This document shows, one piece after another, positions 34,393-42,468 of a stretch of DNA of 64,000 bases. Source of the stretch: Fibrobacter sp. GTDB lineage: Bacteria > Fibrobacterota > Fibrobacteria > Fibrobacterales > Fibrobacteraceae. Within the stretch, counting starts at the first letter, position 1. Every line of letters starts with the position of its first letter. Location: NCBI GenBank assembly GCA_024398875.1, contig JAKSIJ010000011.1, positions 1 through 64,000 of the forward strand. The letters run 5' to 3'. Position numbers and translations under genes: made by a program. The notes beneath the pieces were generated by a model that had not been told where the DNA came from, did no database searches, and worked only from the letters and a program-made list of their open reading frames with translations.

Positions 34393-35325
34393 ATGAAGTT
34401 TTTGGAAGCGATTAGCGGGTTCATCGGGCGGTTCATGGCCCTCATTGTGCTGGCACTAACGATTCTTGCGCTTTTTGTTCCGGCAAGTTGCAACTGGATT
34501 GCCACTTCCTGCGTTACATACTTTCTGGCGGTGGCTATGTTCTGCATGGGTCTCACGCTGAAGTTTTCTGATTTCGTGGTGGTCTTCACCCGCCCGCGGG
34601 ACATTCTCATCGGTTGCGTTGCGCAGTTTACCATCATGCCGTTGTTGGCCTTTGCCCTCGGAAAGATTTTTGGGCTTGAAACGGCACTTCTAGTTGGCGT
34701 GATTCTGGTGGGAACATGCCCGGGGGGAACTTCCAGCAATGTGATTACCTACCTTTCCGATGGCGATGTCCCGCTTTCCGTAGGCATGACCGCGGTGAAT
34801 ACGTTCCTCGCACCGCTTCTCACTCCGGCTATCACCTACCTGCTGCTTCGCACTACCGTCTCTGTGAATGTGCTCTCCATGTTCCTCTCCATCGTGCAGG
34901 TGGTCATCGTGCCCATCGCCGCAGGAATCCTCATCAACAAGTTCTGCGGAAAGTTTGTGCAGAAGTTCGCGAAGATTCTCCCCATGTTCTCGGTCATTGC
35001 CATCTGCCTCATTGTGACGACCGTGGTGAGCCATAATGCGGCTAAGATTCTAGCAACAGGCATCATTGTCTTTGTGGTGGTGATTCTTCACAACCTCTGC
35101 GGGTACGCCTGCGGTTTCGGACTTGCCCATTTGCTCAAGTTCCCGGTGGCAAAGAAGAAGGCACTTTCTGTGGAAATCGGAATGCAGAATTCCGGCCTTG
35201 CCACATCTTTAGCGGGAACCGCCTTCCCGAATCTTGCCATGGCTACAGTGCCGGGCGCCATCTTCAGCGTATGGCATAATATCTCGGGCGCCCTGCTTGC
35301 GGCAGTTTACCGCCGGCTAAAATAG
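34393..35325 (+). CDS. Bile acid:sodium symporter (BASS) family transporter
   Basis: The protein has 310 residues with about nine to ten membrane helices. The family hallmark GVILVGTCPGGTSSNVITYL lies near residue 105; EIGMQNSGLATSLA near residue 260 is the second conserved motif with the substrate-contacting Gln/Asn. BASS proteins couple sodium to uptake of organic anions such as bile acids, pantoate or pyruvate; the substrate here is unknown. It is a monocistronic gene. The last codons (TTTACCGCCGGCT) are repeated just after the stop. Confidence 0.9.
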   Translation: MKFLEAISGFIGRFMALIVLALTILALFVPASCNWIATSCVTYFLAVAMFCMGLTLKFSDFVVVFTRPRDILIGCVAQFTIMPLLAFALGKIFGLETALLVGVILVGTCPGGTSSNVITYLSDGDVPLSVGMTAVNTFLAPLLTPAITYLLLRTTVSVNVLSMFLSIVQVVIVPIAAGILINKFCGKFVQKFAKILPMFSVIAICLIVTTVVSHNAAKILATGIIVFVVVILHNLCGYACGFGLAHLLKFPVAKKKALSVEIGMQNSGLATSLAGTAFPNLAMATVPGAIFSVWHNISGALLAAVYRRLK

Positions 35326-35346
35326 CGCGGCCGTTTACCGCCGGCT
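35305..35346. repeat. 14-bp direct repeat at transporter 3' end
   Basis: GTTTACCGCCGGCT occurs at 35305-35318 and 35333-35346, one copy inside the last codons of the transporter gene and one after the stop. Confidence 0.7.
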
Positions 35347-35355
35347 GAAGTGATG

Positions 35356-36360
35356 TTATTTTTTTTGCCCGATAGCCCAGGGGGCGAATCGCCTAAAGAG
35401 GAACGCAACGGGCATCAGCAGGAAAAGTGCAATAAGGCTTATGCCCGCGTTGATAGCGACGCAATTGTTTATAAAGCTCAAATCGTAGTGTAAAACAAAC
35501 ACAATAAAGGCTTTGATGAATCCAAGGGCGATGATGTGCAGACCAAATAGGGTGAGGGTATTCTTGCCCCAGAAGGAAAGCAGTTTGTTGCTTGGAATGA
35601 ATTTTGCAATTTGAATCACTGCAAGTGATCCCGCGATTGCGGGGATGATGTCAATGAAGTTTTTGAATAGAGCCTCGTGGTAAACGCAACTTGCGTAAAA
35701 AGAGCCGAAGAAGATGAGGGCGCATATTAGGAATGAGAATCCATGGCTCCATTTTGTCTTAAAAATGAATTGGAAGAAATTTTTTTTCTGGAGAACATAT
35801 CCAAGGGCAACAAAAAGTAAATAGTAGCAGGCCAAATCTACGTTCCAAATAAGCCGAGGACAGTATTCAGTTCCTAAAATTTGAAGTGTGAGGCCCGCTG
35901 TAAGTAAAATGCCAATTTCAATTGTAATCAAAATGATTGACTTTTGCTTTAGAATAAAGTAAAATAAAATTTCGCAAACAAAAAGGCAGGTTAGGAACCA
36001 AAGAGGCGAAGGATAAATGCTGTTCCGAAATCCATAAAAAATATGTTGGATTGCCTGTAAAACAGTCGTTGAAGAGCCGTTTGCAACGTCGGCTCCGTAG
36101 TGGCGCCCAATTAGAAGCCAGTAAATAAATAGAATCAGAGAAAAACAAAAATAGGGGACTACGAGAGCGTAAAATTTTTTCTTTAAGAATGTGATGGTGT
36201 CGTAAGAAGTTTTGAAGGTGACCCCCGCGAGTAGAAAGAACAAAGGCATGTGGAAGGAATAGATGAAGTCGGACCATATTTGGGGCAGACTTAAATGTCC
36301 TAAGACCACAAGATAGATGCCGATGGCTTTGGCGTAGTCAATCCAAGAAATCCGTTCCAT
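35356..36360 (-). CDS. Acyltransferase 3 family membrane protein
   Basis: The protein has about 334 residues and ten hydrophobic segments. The N-terminal motif RISWIDYAKAIGIYLVVLGH carries the family's catalytic-type His, and SFHMPLFFLLAGVTF is the second conserved stretch. Such enzymes O-acetylate surface sugars (OafA/WecH, fucose acetylase-like). I start at ATG 36360 (MERISW); an in-frame ATG lies 9 nt upstream. It is clearly more AT-rich than its neighbours, suggesting transfer. The start is only 13 nt after the glnA terminator, with no Shine-Dalgarno sequence. Confidence 0.85.
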   Translation of the reverse strand: MERISWIDYAKAIGIYLVVLGHLSLPQIWSDFIYSFHMPLFFLLAGVTFKTSYDTITFLKKKFYALVVPYFCFSLILFIYWLLIGRHYGADVANGSSTTVLQAIQHIFYGFRNSIYPSPLWFLTCLFVCEILFYFILKQKSIILITIEIGILLTAGLTLQILGTEYCPRLIWNVDLACYYLLFVALGYVLQKKNFFQFIFKTKWSHGFSFLICALIFFGSFYASCVYHEALFKNFIDIIPAIAGSLAVIQIAKFIPSNKLLSFWGKNTLTLFGLHIIALGFIKAFIVFVLHYDLSFINNCVAINAGISLIALFLLMPVAFLFRRFAPWAIGQKK

Positions 36361-36372
36361 ATAACACAAAAT

Positions 36373-36407
36373 AAAAAAACACTTCAGGAAAATCCTGAAG
36401 TGCTTTT
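36373..36407 (-). terminator. Terminator of glutamine synthetase gene
   Basis: CACTTCAGGA-AAA-TCCTGAAGTG is a perfect 10-bp stem. The minus strand has seven Ts after it; the plus side also has a T run, so it can work both ways. Confidence 0.85.
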
Positions 36408-36428
36408 GTCAATGAAGACAAATAAGAA

Positions 36429-37928
36429 TTAGCCGCAGTAGAAGTAGGTCTTCACCAGCTTCTGCATTGCGGTCTTGGACTTCGTGACTTGAGCGCGGAG
36501 CGTCTTGTCCTTGAAGGCCTTCAGCTGTTCCATAATGCCATCAATCATGGCAGGGCTGAACACGCCGAATTCTTCGTAGATTTTGCGCTGCTTGGCGAGG
36601 CAATCGGCGCTAGCCCAGCAACTATCCGGAAGGGTGCTGAGGGTCTTGAGGAGCTTGGCATTTTCCTTCTTGTGAATGTTCACGTTCACGTAGGTCTTTT
36701 CAGCAATCTTGAGGCCGTCCTTGAGGCTCAAGCCATGGCGACAAGCCACGCAGAGGCCTGCCATCAGGAGGTACACGTTGGCGGAAGCGTCCGGAGAACG
36801 CATTTCTACAGTCTGCTTCTGGTGCGTGTCGTAGCTGGTGCCCTTTTCTTCGGGGTTCGCCATCTTGCAGAGGTCAGCCTTGGAAGCCCATCCGAGAGGT
36901 ACGCGTACGAGCACAGAGCGGTTGCGGTCGCCCCAGCAAACGTTGGTGGGAGCTTCCTGGTGCGGAACCAGACGGAGGTAAGAAGTGGGGTTCATGTTGC
37001 CGAAAGCAGTGATGGACGGAGCGAGCTGCATCATGCCTGCAATGGCGCGACGGGCAGTAGAGCTGATGACGCCATTTTCCAGCATCTGGTTGTTGCCGTC
37101 CTTCATGAGGCGCATGTGGATGTGGAGACCGCTACCAGCCTTACCCACGGTAATCTTCGGAGCGAAGGTCACATCCAGGCCGAGCTGTGCGCCCAAGTTG
37201 CGGATAACCCACTTGGCGATGGTGAGCTGGTTGGCTGCATCTTCTGCCGGGCAGGGGAGGAATTCAATTTCGTTCTGTTCGTAGAGCTTGCCATCTTCAG
37301 TGAAGTTACCCACTTCGCTATGGCCATACTTGATCTGGCCGCCGGTCTGTGCGATGTAGAGCATGCACTTCTGGCGGAATTCGTTGAACTTTGCAAACGG
37401 AGCGGATTCGTGGTAACCCTTCTGGTCTACAGCAGGGAAGGTCTTCGGATCGTCAGCGATGACGTAGTATTCCAGTTCACCCATGGCCTGAAATTCAAGA
37501 CCAGTTTCCTTCTTGAAGGCCTGGCAAGCCTTGTGGAGGGTGTATTCCGGAGAGGATTCCAGCGGCTGACCGTCCTTGTTGAAGAAGCTGCAGAGGAGGC
37601 AGAGGGTGGGGAGAGTTGCAAACGGGTCCATGAAGGCCGAGGAGAAACGGGGCACCACATAGAGGTCGGAAGAGGAGGCTTCGATGTAGCTGAAGAGGCT
37701 GGAACCATCAACGCGTTCGCCGCAGCTGAGGATTTCATCCAGGTAGTCGGCGTTGTTCACGACAAAGTTCAAAGTCTTCAAGCGACCGTCTCCACCAGCG
37801 TACATGAAGTTCACATGGCGGATGTCGTTCTTGCGGATGTAGTTCTTGATATCATCCTTGGTGAATTTTGCACGAGGCTTCTTGAGTGCGACCTCGAGGG
37901 TGTTGGCGGACAAATCGATAGTTGCCAT
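36429..37928 (-). CDS. glnA: Glutamine synthetase, type I
   Basis: The protein has 499 residues. The beta-grasp start has VNFMYAGGDGRLKTLNF; active-site segments are MGELEYYV, GSGLHIHMRL (GAGxHxH equivalent), NRSVLVRVPLG and VEMRSPDASANVYLLMAGL. It makes glutamine from glutamate, ammonia and ATP. The NLYDLP adenylylation loop of the enteric type is replaced by YVNVNIHKKEN with no Tyr in place, so control by adenylylation is unlikely. It has its own promoter (37966-37998) and strong terminator, and very high-expression codon use. Confidence 0.92.
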   Translation of the reverse strand: MATIDLSANTLEVALKKPRAKFTKDDIKNYIRKNDIRHVNFMYAGGDGRLKTLNFVVNNADYLDEILSCGERVDGSSLFSYIEASSSDLYVVPRFSSAFMDPFATLPTLCLLCSFFNKDGQPLESSPEYTLHKACQAFKKETGLEFQAMGELEYYVIADDPKTFPAVDQKGYHESAPFAKFNEFRQKCMLYIAQTGGQIKYGHSEVGNFTEDGKLYEQNEIEFLPCPAEDAANQLTIAKWVIRNLGAQLGLDVTFAPKITVGKAGSGLHIHMRLMKDGNNQMLENGVISSTARRAIAGMMQLAPSITAFGNMNPTSYLRLVPHQEAPTNVCWGDRNRSVLVRVPLGWASKADLCKMANPEEKGTSYDTHQKQTVEMRSPDASANVYLLMAGLCVACRHGLSLKDGLKIAEKTYVNVNIHKKENAKLLKTLSTLPDSCWASADCLAKQRKIYEEFGVFSPAMIDGIMEQLKAFKDKTLRAQVTKSKTAMQKLVKTYFYCG

Positions 37929-37965
37929 TGTTTTTCCTTTATAGGGGTTTCTTTTAAAATCGCAG

Positions 37966-37998
37966 AAAATATATAAAAGTTACAGGGAAATCATCAAA
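37966..37998 (-). promoter_or_regulatory. Promoter of glutamine synthetase gene
   Basis: On the minus strand TTTG (37998-37995) is followed after 21 bp by TATATTTT (37973-37966), near the Bacteroidota -33/-7 layout. The ATG is 38 nt further. Confidence 0.45.
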
Positions 37999-38053
37999 AT
38001 AGGGGGGTGATTTATGACCTTGCGGAGCGTTTTTTTGGAGCAATAGTGAAGGT

Positions 38054-38087
38054 TTTGCTTCTTTATTGGTAGGAATATGTATATTTA
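38054..38087 (+). promoter_or_regulatory. Promoter of cystatin-like lipoprotein gene
   Basis: TTTG (38054-38057), 22 bp, TATATTTA (38080-38087). An AAAGGAG site and ATG 38122 follow. Confidence 0.45.
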
Positions 38088-38121
38088 AACCGGTTTCAAT
38101 ACAAAATACAAAGGAGTAAAA

Positions 38122-38700
38122 ATGAAAAAATTGTTCTTTGCAGCACTTTCCTTTGGACTTGCGCTCTCTCTCAGCGCTTGCTCTGACGATAGTTCATCCG
38201 GTCCTGGCGACGAAGGCGGCAAGACTGGTGAATTTTCTGATTTTAAAAAGATTGACGAAGATGCAAAGAAGGTTCTAGACGCAGCCATTGAGGGCTCTAA
38301 ATACAAATCAGCTGAGTGCACCGAGTTTGCAACGCAGCTTGTTGCAGGCACCAACTACAAGTTCAAGTGCACCCTTGAGGATGAAGATTTCATTCTTGAA
38401 GTTTTTAAGGATTTAGATGGCAAGGTCACGCTTGGCGATGAAGACCCGAGCAACGAAGAAGGTGGTGCGTTCTCGGCTTTCGAAACGCTCGAAGAGAATG
38501 CTCATGCACAGGAGGTTCTGGAGGCCGCCATTAAGGACTCTAAATATGAATCAGCAAAGTGCACCGAGGTGGCAACGCAGGTTGTTGAGGGCACCAACTA
38601 CAAGTTCAAGTGCAACAATGAGGACGAAGATTTCATTCTCGAAGTCTTTGAAGACTTAGATGGCAAGGTCACGCTTGGCGATTTCATACCGGCCAACTAA
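38122..38700 (+). CDS. Lipoprotein with two tandem cystatin-like domains
   Basis: The protein has 192 residues. Signal and lipobox LSAC place Cys20 as the lipid anchor, followed by a DDSSSGPGDEGG spacer. Two 70-residue repeats follow. Each has a central helix (VLDAAIEGSKYKSAEC / VLEAAIKDSKYESAKC) and a hairpin with the cystatin QxVxG motif: QLVAGTNY at 72-79 and QVVEGTNY at 153-160, then KFKC. Each repeat has two Cys that could form a disulfide. QxVxG in cystatins enters the cleft of papain-type proteases, so this may be a surface cysteine-protease inhibitor; that is inference from motif and fold order. AAAGGAG precedes the ATG. Confidence 0.75.
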   Translation: MKKLFFAALSFGLALSLSACSDDSSSGPGDEGGKTGEFSDFKKIDEDAKKVLDAAIEGSKYKSAECTEFATQLVAGTNYKFKCTLEDEDFILEVFKDLDGKVTLGDEDPSNEEGGAFSAFETLEENAHAQEVLEAAIKDSKYESAKCTEVATQVVEGTNYKFKCNNEDEDFILEVFEDLDGKVTLGDFIPAN

Positions 38701-38731
38701 GTAAACTTTTCAAAAATTGAGCCGAAAAAAT

Positions 38732-38760
38732 GCCCCGCTTTCTTAGAAAGCGGGGCGTTT
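38732..38760. terminator. Strong bidirectional terminator
   Basis: GCCCCGCTTTC-TTA-GAAAGCGGGGC: an 11-bp perfect stem with GTTTTC on the plus side and TTTTTTC on the minus side. It ends the cystatin-like gene and, in the other direction, stands where a terminator for the displaced ffh 3' end would be. Confidence 0.9.
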
Positions 38761-38762
38761 TC

Positions 38763-38886
38763 TTATTTCCGTTTCTTCTTGACTTTCGGGGGAGTGTAGT
38801 TGGAGCCAATCTGGCCGCCATTGTTCTGCTTTTTGGCAAAATCGCCCACTCTCTTGAACATTTCCTTCATACCTGCAACTGCTTGA
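38763..38886 (-). pseudogene. Displaced 3' end of ffh
   Basis: 38772-38886 matches the ffh 3' end at 42481-42596, with about one mismatch in the first 98 bp and a few at the far end. The fragment still reads MKEMFKRVGDFAKK ... PPKVKKKRK-stop from an ATG at 38870 to TAA at 38763. The true gene ends PKVKKKKKR. It has no upstream ffh sequence and is probably not functional. Confidence 0.85.
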
Positions 38887-38904
38887 TGGACCGATTTCCT
38901 GTAA

Positions 38905-39783
38905 TTATTCGGCTAAGTCGTTTGATTTGGGCTCGATTTGCGGGCGAATTCTGCATGCTTCGATTGTCTTCGTGGCAAATTGATTCCAGTAGGAGTCAAT
39001 GTAATTGTAAGTGTAATGGATAGTAAAGTATTTTCTCGAATTGGCTGAGCCGTTGTCCTGAGACTGGCTTGGCTGTACCACAATATCGCAAGCGACTGTG
39101 GTTTCTGTATCATTCGTGATATCTCCGAATTCGGCGTTGCAAGATTCCTTGAATTGCAATTTGGATTGCGCGAACATTTCAGTGTTGAACCACGGGTTTG
39201 TCCATTTTTTCGTGATGGTGTTGCTGTGCAAGTAAACGGAATAAAAGATGGTGTCCTGGTATGTTTCGCATGCGATCACATCGGAATTGCCATTATAAAA
39301 CTCGAATGCGGTTCCGTTTTCTAACTGGATTCGATTGGGCAAGCACCACAAGGGATTTTCGGGGTAGTCCGGATTTTCTGCACACCAATAATCTACGGTA
39401 ATGTCGTTGCTTATCGGGTTGCCGTTCAACCAGCTTTCGAGTGTTTCTTCGGTTTCGGCAGGAATCGAAAATATTGGTGGAGTGTATGTCGAGTCTGAGG
39501 GAGTGAGGTGGATTTGCGCATTCGGCCCACTTGACGTTTGGGCGACGGTTGCTTCCGGTGCTGTCGATGGACTTGACGAGCATGCTATTGGTGGAGTGTA
39601 TGCGGATGGATCTGATGTGGGGTCCTGTTGTGGCTCGAGGCTAATTTGCTTGCCCAGTTCGCTGGAAACCTGGGCGGCCGATGCTTCCTGTGCTGTCGAT
39701 GGGTTTGACGAGCACGCGGCGAACGCGAATGCTACTGCGGCTCCGATGATTGTTCCTGTGATTGATTTGGTGATGGTTTTCAT
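38905..39783 (-). CDS. Lipoprotein of unknown function with duplicated N-terminal segment
   Basis: The protein has 292 residues. The signal ends FAFAACSSN (lipobox AAC). A 45-residue segment beginning ACSSNPSTAQEASAAQ is repeated as ACSSSPSTAPEATVAQ, so a lipobox-like Cys occurs internally as well. The C-terminal 190 residues hold six Cys and many aromatic residues (DYWCAENPDYPENPLWC). The end, YIDSYWNQFATKTIEACR, resembles the end of the next lipoprotein upstream (PNWKKYGTQIIKICR), so they are paralogues. Last gene of a TIGR02147-lipoprotein-lipoprotein run. Confidence 0.8.
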   Translation of the reverse strand: MKTITKSITGTIIGAAVAFAFAACSSNPSTAQEASAAQVSSELGKQISLEPQQDPTSDPSAYTPPIACSSSPSTAPEATVAQTSSGPNAQIHLTPSDSTYTPPIFSIPAETEETLESWLNGNPISNDITVDYWCAENPDYPENPLWCLPNRIQLENGTAFEFYNGNSDVIACETYQDTIFYSVYLHSNTITKKWTNPWFNTEMFAQSKLQFKESCNAEFGDITNDTETTVACDIVVQPSQSQDNGSANSRKYFTIHYTYNYIDSYWNQFATKTIEACRIRPQIEPKSNDLAE

Positions 39784-39873
39784 GTTTTTCTCCTTTTTTA
39801 AGAATAAGTCTTACAACGAGTCAGAATAGATTTCTGACACTTTTCATTTTTAATTTTTCATTTTTAATTTTTT

Positions 39874-40551
39874 TTATTCTCTACAAATTTTTATAATCTG
39901 CGTTCCGTATTTTTTCCAGTTCGGGTCGGTGTATTGTATGGCGTTATTCTCGACCAGGTTTTCTTTAGTCGGTGCTATTTTGCAGCTGTAGCTTTGTTGC
40001 CCGTCAGTGATGCCTTCTGTTTCTGTAATGAAATTTCCGTGTTCATGAATGCAGTCGGCCTCGAAATCCATTGCAATTGATGTTGCCGAGGTATCGGGAA
40101 TTGTGAAATTTTTTTGTATAAGCGAACTCGAAACTTGGACCATGTATGCGAACCATGTTTTATCAGTTTTGCAACTGAGCGAAGCGAAATGATCAATTTC
40201 TAATTGTCGTAATATTCCGTGTTCGGTCTTTACTCCTGCGAGTAAACTTGTATGTTGTGCTGATGTGTCAGGATTGATGATTATAACGTAAAGGTGGCTG
40301 GAGGATGGGGGGAGAATGGTCGTTTTCGAATCGACAGTGAATGTTTTTTTGTCTTGGAACCAGATGGCTGATGCGCTGTCGATTGCGGCGTCGATTTGCG
40401 CCGTGATGGCGTTCGGTTGTTCGTCCGTGCCGGCAGTGTTGTCGTTTCCGCAGGCGGCGAGGGTGGTGACCGTGACTAGCGTGAATGCGGCTGAAAAAAG
40501 ACTTGCAAATGCTGCAACCACGAGGGACTTTATTTTGTTCATAGACTTCAT
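39874..40551 (-). CDS. Lipoprotein of unknown function next to TIGR02147 gene
   Basis: The protein has 225 residues from ATG 40551, which has AGGAG 10 nt upstream; a longer in-frame start at 40629 would run into the upstream gene and lose the signal peptide. Lipobox TTLAAC, then Thr/Asp-rich spacer. The C-terminal half shares with its neighbour an FxADCIHEHGNFITET-like strand (neighbour: SCNAEFGDITNDTET), a Cys in SYSCKIAP, and a Trp-Lys...Cys-Arg ending. It starts 11 nt after the TIGR02147 stop, so it is co-transcribed. Confidence 0.78.
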   Translation of the reverse strand: MKSMNKIKSLVVAAFASLFSAAFTLVTVTTLAACGNDNTAGTDEQPNAITAQIDAAIDSASAIWFQDKKTFTVDSKTTILPPSSSHLYVIIINPDTSAQHTSLLAGVKTEHGILRQLEIDHFASLSCKTDKTWFAYMVQVSSSLIQKNFTIPDTSATSIAMDFEADCIHEHGNFITETEGITDGQQSYSCKIAPTKENLVENNAIQYTDPNWKKYGTQIIKICRE

Positions 40552-40562
40552 GGTCGTATCTC

Positions 40563-41375
40563 CTATACTTTGTCTGTCAGTGGAAAAAGTTGCAAGTTGA
40601 GACGATAAACTTGGTCGATTTTCTTGCATTCGTTGGCGAGCGCGATGACGCGTTTGCGGCAGTTGTTGACTTCTTCGGAAATGCGGGCGAAAGTCGGTGT
40701 GTCGATACCCATCGTGACTCCCGAAATGTTTCTTTCGTTCACGTCGATTTTGTCGATGGCTTCTTTGGCGAGGTCCGTCATTTCGCGGTTCATGGCGCGG
40801 AGCGCGAGCGGAATCGCTTCGGACGAACCGGTGATGGCCCTGTCCGTTTGCTGGTACGTGTTTTCGGCGGTTTCCTTGAGGAATTTCGCTTTGGTGAGCA
40901 TGGCGAGCGAATCACGGACTTGCTGCGCCGTGAAAGCGTGCTTGATTTTTTTTGCAATTTCAAGCGGGAGGGCGCCTGGCATGAGCGGTGCGAGTTCTCG
41001 GACAATGGAATTCACGGCGGATTCGTAATAGGCGAATGTGTCGGCGTCGATTACGCGTGCGCGCTGTTCTTTCGCGATGCGGGTGAGGTCCGCAAAGGCA
41101 GCCTTTTTCTTGTCGTCGTTTGTGGCGTTCCCGAATTCGACCATCTTTTCGAAGTACGTGAGTTCGAAGCCGGTGAGCTTCATTGCTGCGGCGACACGTG
41201 GTAACCCGACTCGACTTAGCGAACTTTTTCCTTCGCATACAAGCTTGAGGTAAGATGGCGAAGCGAACCCGGCGTCCTTCGAAAATTCGCGCCAGGTAAA
41301 GCCGAACTTCTTGCGTTCTTCGTAGAAGTCCTGCATGTAGCGGCGGTAATCTTGGTATTCGGTTATCGGTTTCAT
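40563..41375 (-). CDS. TIGR02147 family protein (Fibrobacter-type regulator)
   Basis: The protein has 270 residues. The family signature is clear: YQDYRRYMQDFYEERKK at the start, then an HTH-like segment (FTWREFSKDAGFASPSYLKLV), and GFELTYFEKMVEFGNA. A middle part with LAMLTKAKFLKETAENTYQQTDRAI and a C-terminal ISGVTMGIDTPTFARISEEV follow. This family is nearly confined to Fibrobacter and some other soil and gut bacteria and is thought to be regulatory; targets are unknown. Its position directly before two lipoproteins suggests it controls them. Confidence 0.9.
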   Translation of the reverse strand: MKPITEYQDYRRYMQDFYEERKKFGFTWREFSKDAGFASPSYLKLVCEGKSSLSRVGLPRVAAAMKLTGFELTYFEKMVEFGNATNDDKKKAAFADLTRIAKEQRARVIDADTFAYYESAVNSIVRELAPLMPGALPLEIAKKIKHAFTAQQVRDSLAMLTKAKFLKETAENTYQQTDRAITGSSEAIPLALRAMNREMTDLAKEAIDKIDVNERNISGVTMGIDTPTFARISEEVNNCRKRVIALANECKKIDQVYRLNLQLFPLTDKV

Positions 41376-41689
41376 GGGGCTAGGTGACAGGTATTAGGTG
41401 TTAGGTTTTAGGTATAAAGTTTGGCGGCGTTACCGCGATTATTCTTTTCTCGTTATCGGCTTCGACCGGGAATCTCCAACCTTTGTATGAATAAATATAA
41501 AGTTTTTTTTGTGAAAGTCAATAGTTTGTGATACAAAAAATGTGATTTTTAACTAAAAATTAAAGAAAATTGATTGCTTTTAAAATTTGTTTTCGTAAAT
41601 GAAACAAAATCTTTTGCGAATGATACACGGGTGTGGCTTCGCAGCTCGCCCCCTTTTTTTGAAAACCGAACATTTTATATTATAAAACC
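41376..41689. other. Intergenic region between TIGR02147 gene and toxin-antitoxin-like pair
   Basis: About 310 bp, AT-rich. Near 41391-41420 it has consecutive TTAGGT units (TATTAGGTGTTAGGTTTTAGG). No gene was seen. The right end holds the palindrome at 41673-41687. Confidence 0.5.
41673..41687. promoter_or_regulatory. Palindromic operator candidate at toxin-antitoxin start
   Basis: TTTTATA-T-TATAAAA is a perfect 15-nt palindrome ending 2 nt before the ATG at 41690. Autoregulated toxin-antitoxin operons often have such operators. Confidence 0.45.
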
Positions 41690-41908
41690 ATGGCAAGACC
41701 TATTCGTGAAACTCCGATTCTCTTTGGCGAAGATGCCCGCCGCTTTTTAGCGGCGATGGAGGAACGCCGTCCGGAACCTCCAGAAGTTCGAGCCCGCCGT
41801 TTGCGGAACTACGAGCTTTTGAAAGAAGCTTATGAACGAGGTATGGCTGAACAGCGTGCCCGTGAAGAAGCCAATGGAGGTATTGATCCGTGTTTTCGAA
41901 AAGTGTAA
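41690..41908 (+). CDS. Small antitoxin-like protein paired with GNAT
   Basis: The protein has 72 residues, highly charged and helical (ARRFLAAMEERRPEPPEVRARR, LKEAYERGMAEQRARE). It is followed by an acetyltransferase gene that overlaps by 19 nt, an arrangement seen in GNAT-type toxin-antitoxin modules. No RHH motif is obvious, so the antitoxin label rests on context. A perfect palindrome lies immediately upstream. No Shine-Dalgarno sequence is visible. Confidence 0.65.
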   Translation: MARPIRETPILFGEDARRFLAAMEERRPEPPEVRARRLRNYELLKEAYERGMAEQRAREEANGGIDPCFRKV

Positions 41909-42453
41909 ATACTAATTACCCGTTGAAATTCATTCGTTTAGATCCAATAAATGGTGTAAAGGCCTTTGATTGTGGTGATCAAGATTTAAACGATTTCATT
42001 CTCAGGCGAGCTCCCGAATTCCAAAATTATTTGCTGTCGGTTAGCTATGCTTGTGTTGATGTTGACGATGCAAGTAAGGTTTATGCTTACTGCAGTCTTG
42101 CCAATGACAAGGTTGCCGTGGGCGATTTCAAGGACAAGACCGAATTCAATCGCTTCCGTAAAAAACAGGGATTTCCGAACGAAAAATGTCTGAAAAGCTA
42201 CTCTGCGGTCAAGTTGTGTCGGCTAGGCGTTGATGAATCTGCAAAAGGCCATCAAATCGGTACGACTGTTTTGGATTACATCAAGTCGATGTTTGTCTTT
42301 GAAAACAAGACGGGCTGCCGATTCTTGACGGTTGATGCGTATTTAAAGGCGGTTCCCTTTTACGAAAAGAATGGGTTCCGTTTTATGAATGCTGAAGACG
42401 ACGATCCGCATACGCGCCAGATGTACTTTGATTTGATTGACTTGGTGGCGTAA
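41890..42453 (+). CDS. GNAT N-acetyltransferase, possible toxin
   Basis: The protein has 187 residues. GNAT core: LSVSYACVDVDDASKVYAYCSL (beta strands), then VKLCRLGVDESAKGHQIGTTVLDYIK with the acetyl-CoA pyrophosphate loop (KGHQIG), and FLTVDAYLKAVPFYEKNGFRFM. This resembles TacT/AtaT-type toxins that acetylate aminoacyl-tRNA, but a housekeeping acetyltransferase cannot be excluded. The start is GTG 41890 with GGAGG at 41876-41880 inside the small upstream gene; translation is probably coupled. It converges on ffh with a 15-nt gap. Confidence 0.78.
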   Translation: MFSKSVNTNYPLKFIRLDPINGVKAFDCGDQDLNDFILRRAPEFQNYLLSVSYACVDVDDASKVYAYCSLANDKVAVGDFKDKTEFNRFRKKQGFPNEKCLKSYSAVKLCRLGVDESAKGHQIGTTVLDYIKSMFVFENKTGCRFLTVDAYLKAVPFYEKNGFRFMNAEDDDPHTRQMYFDLIDLVA

Positions 42454-42468
42454 GAAAAAGCGTGGCGC

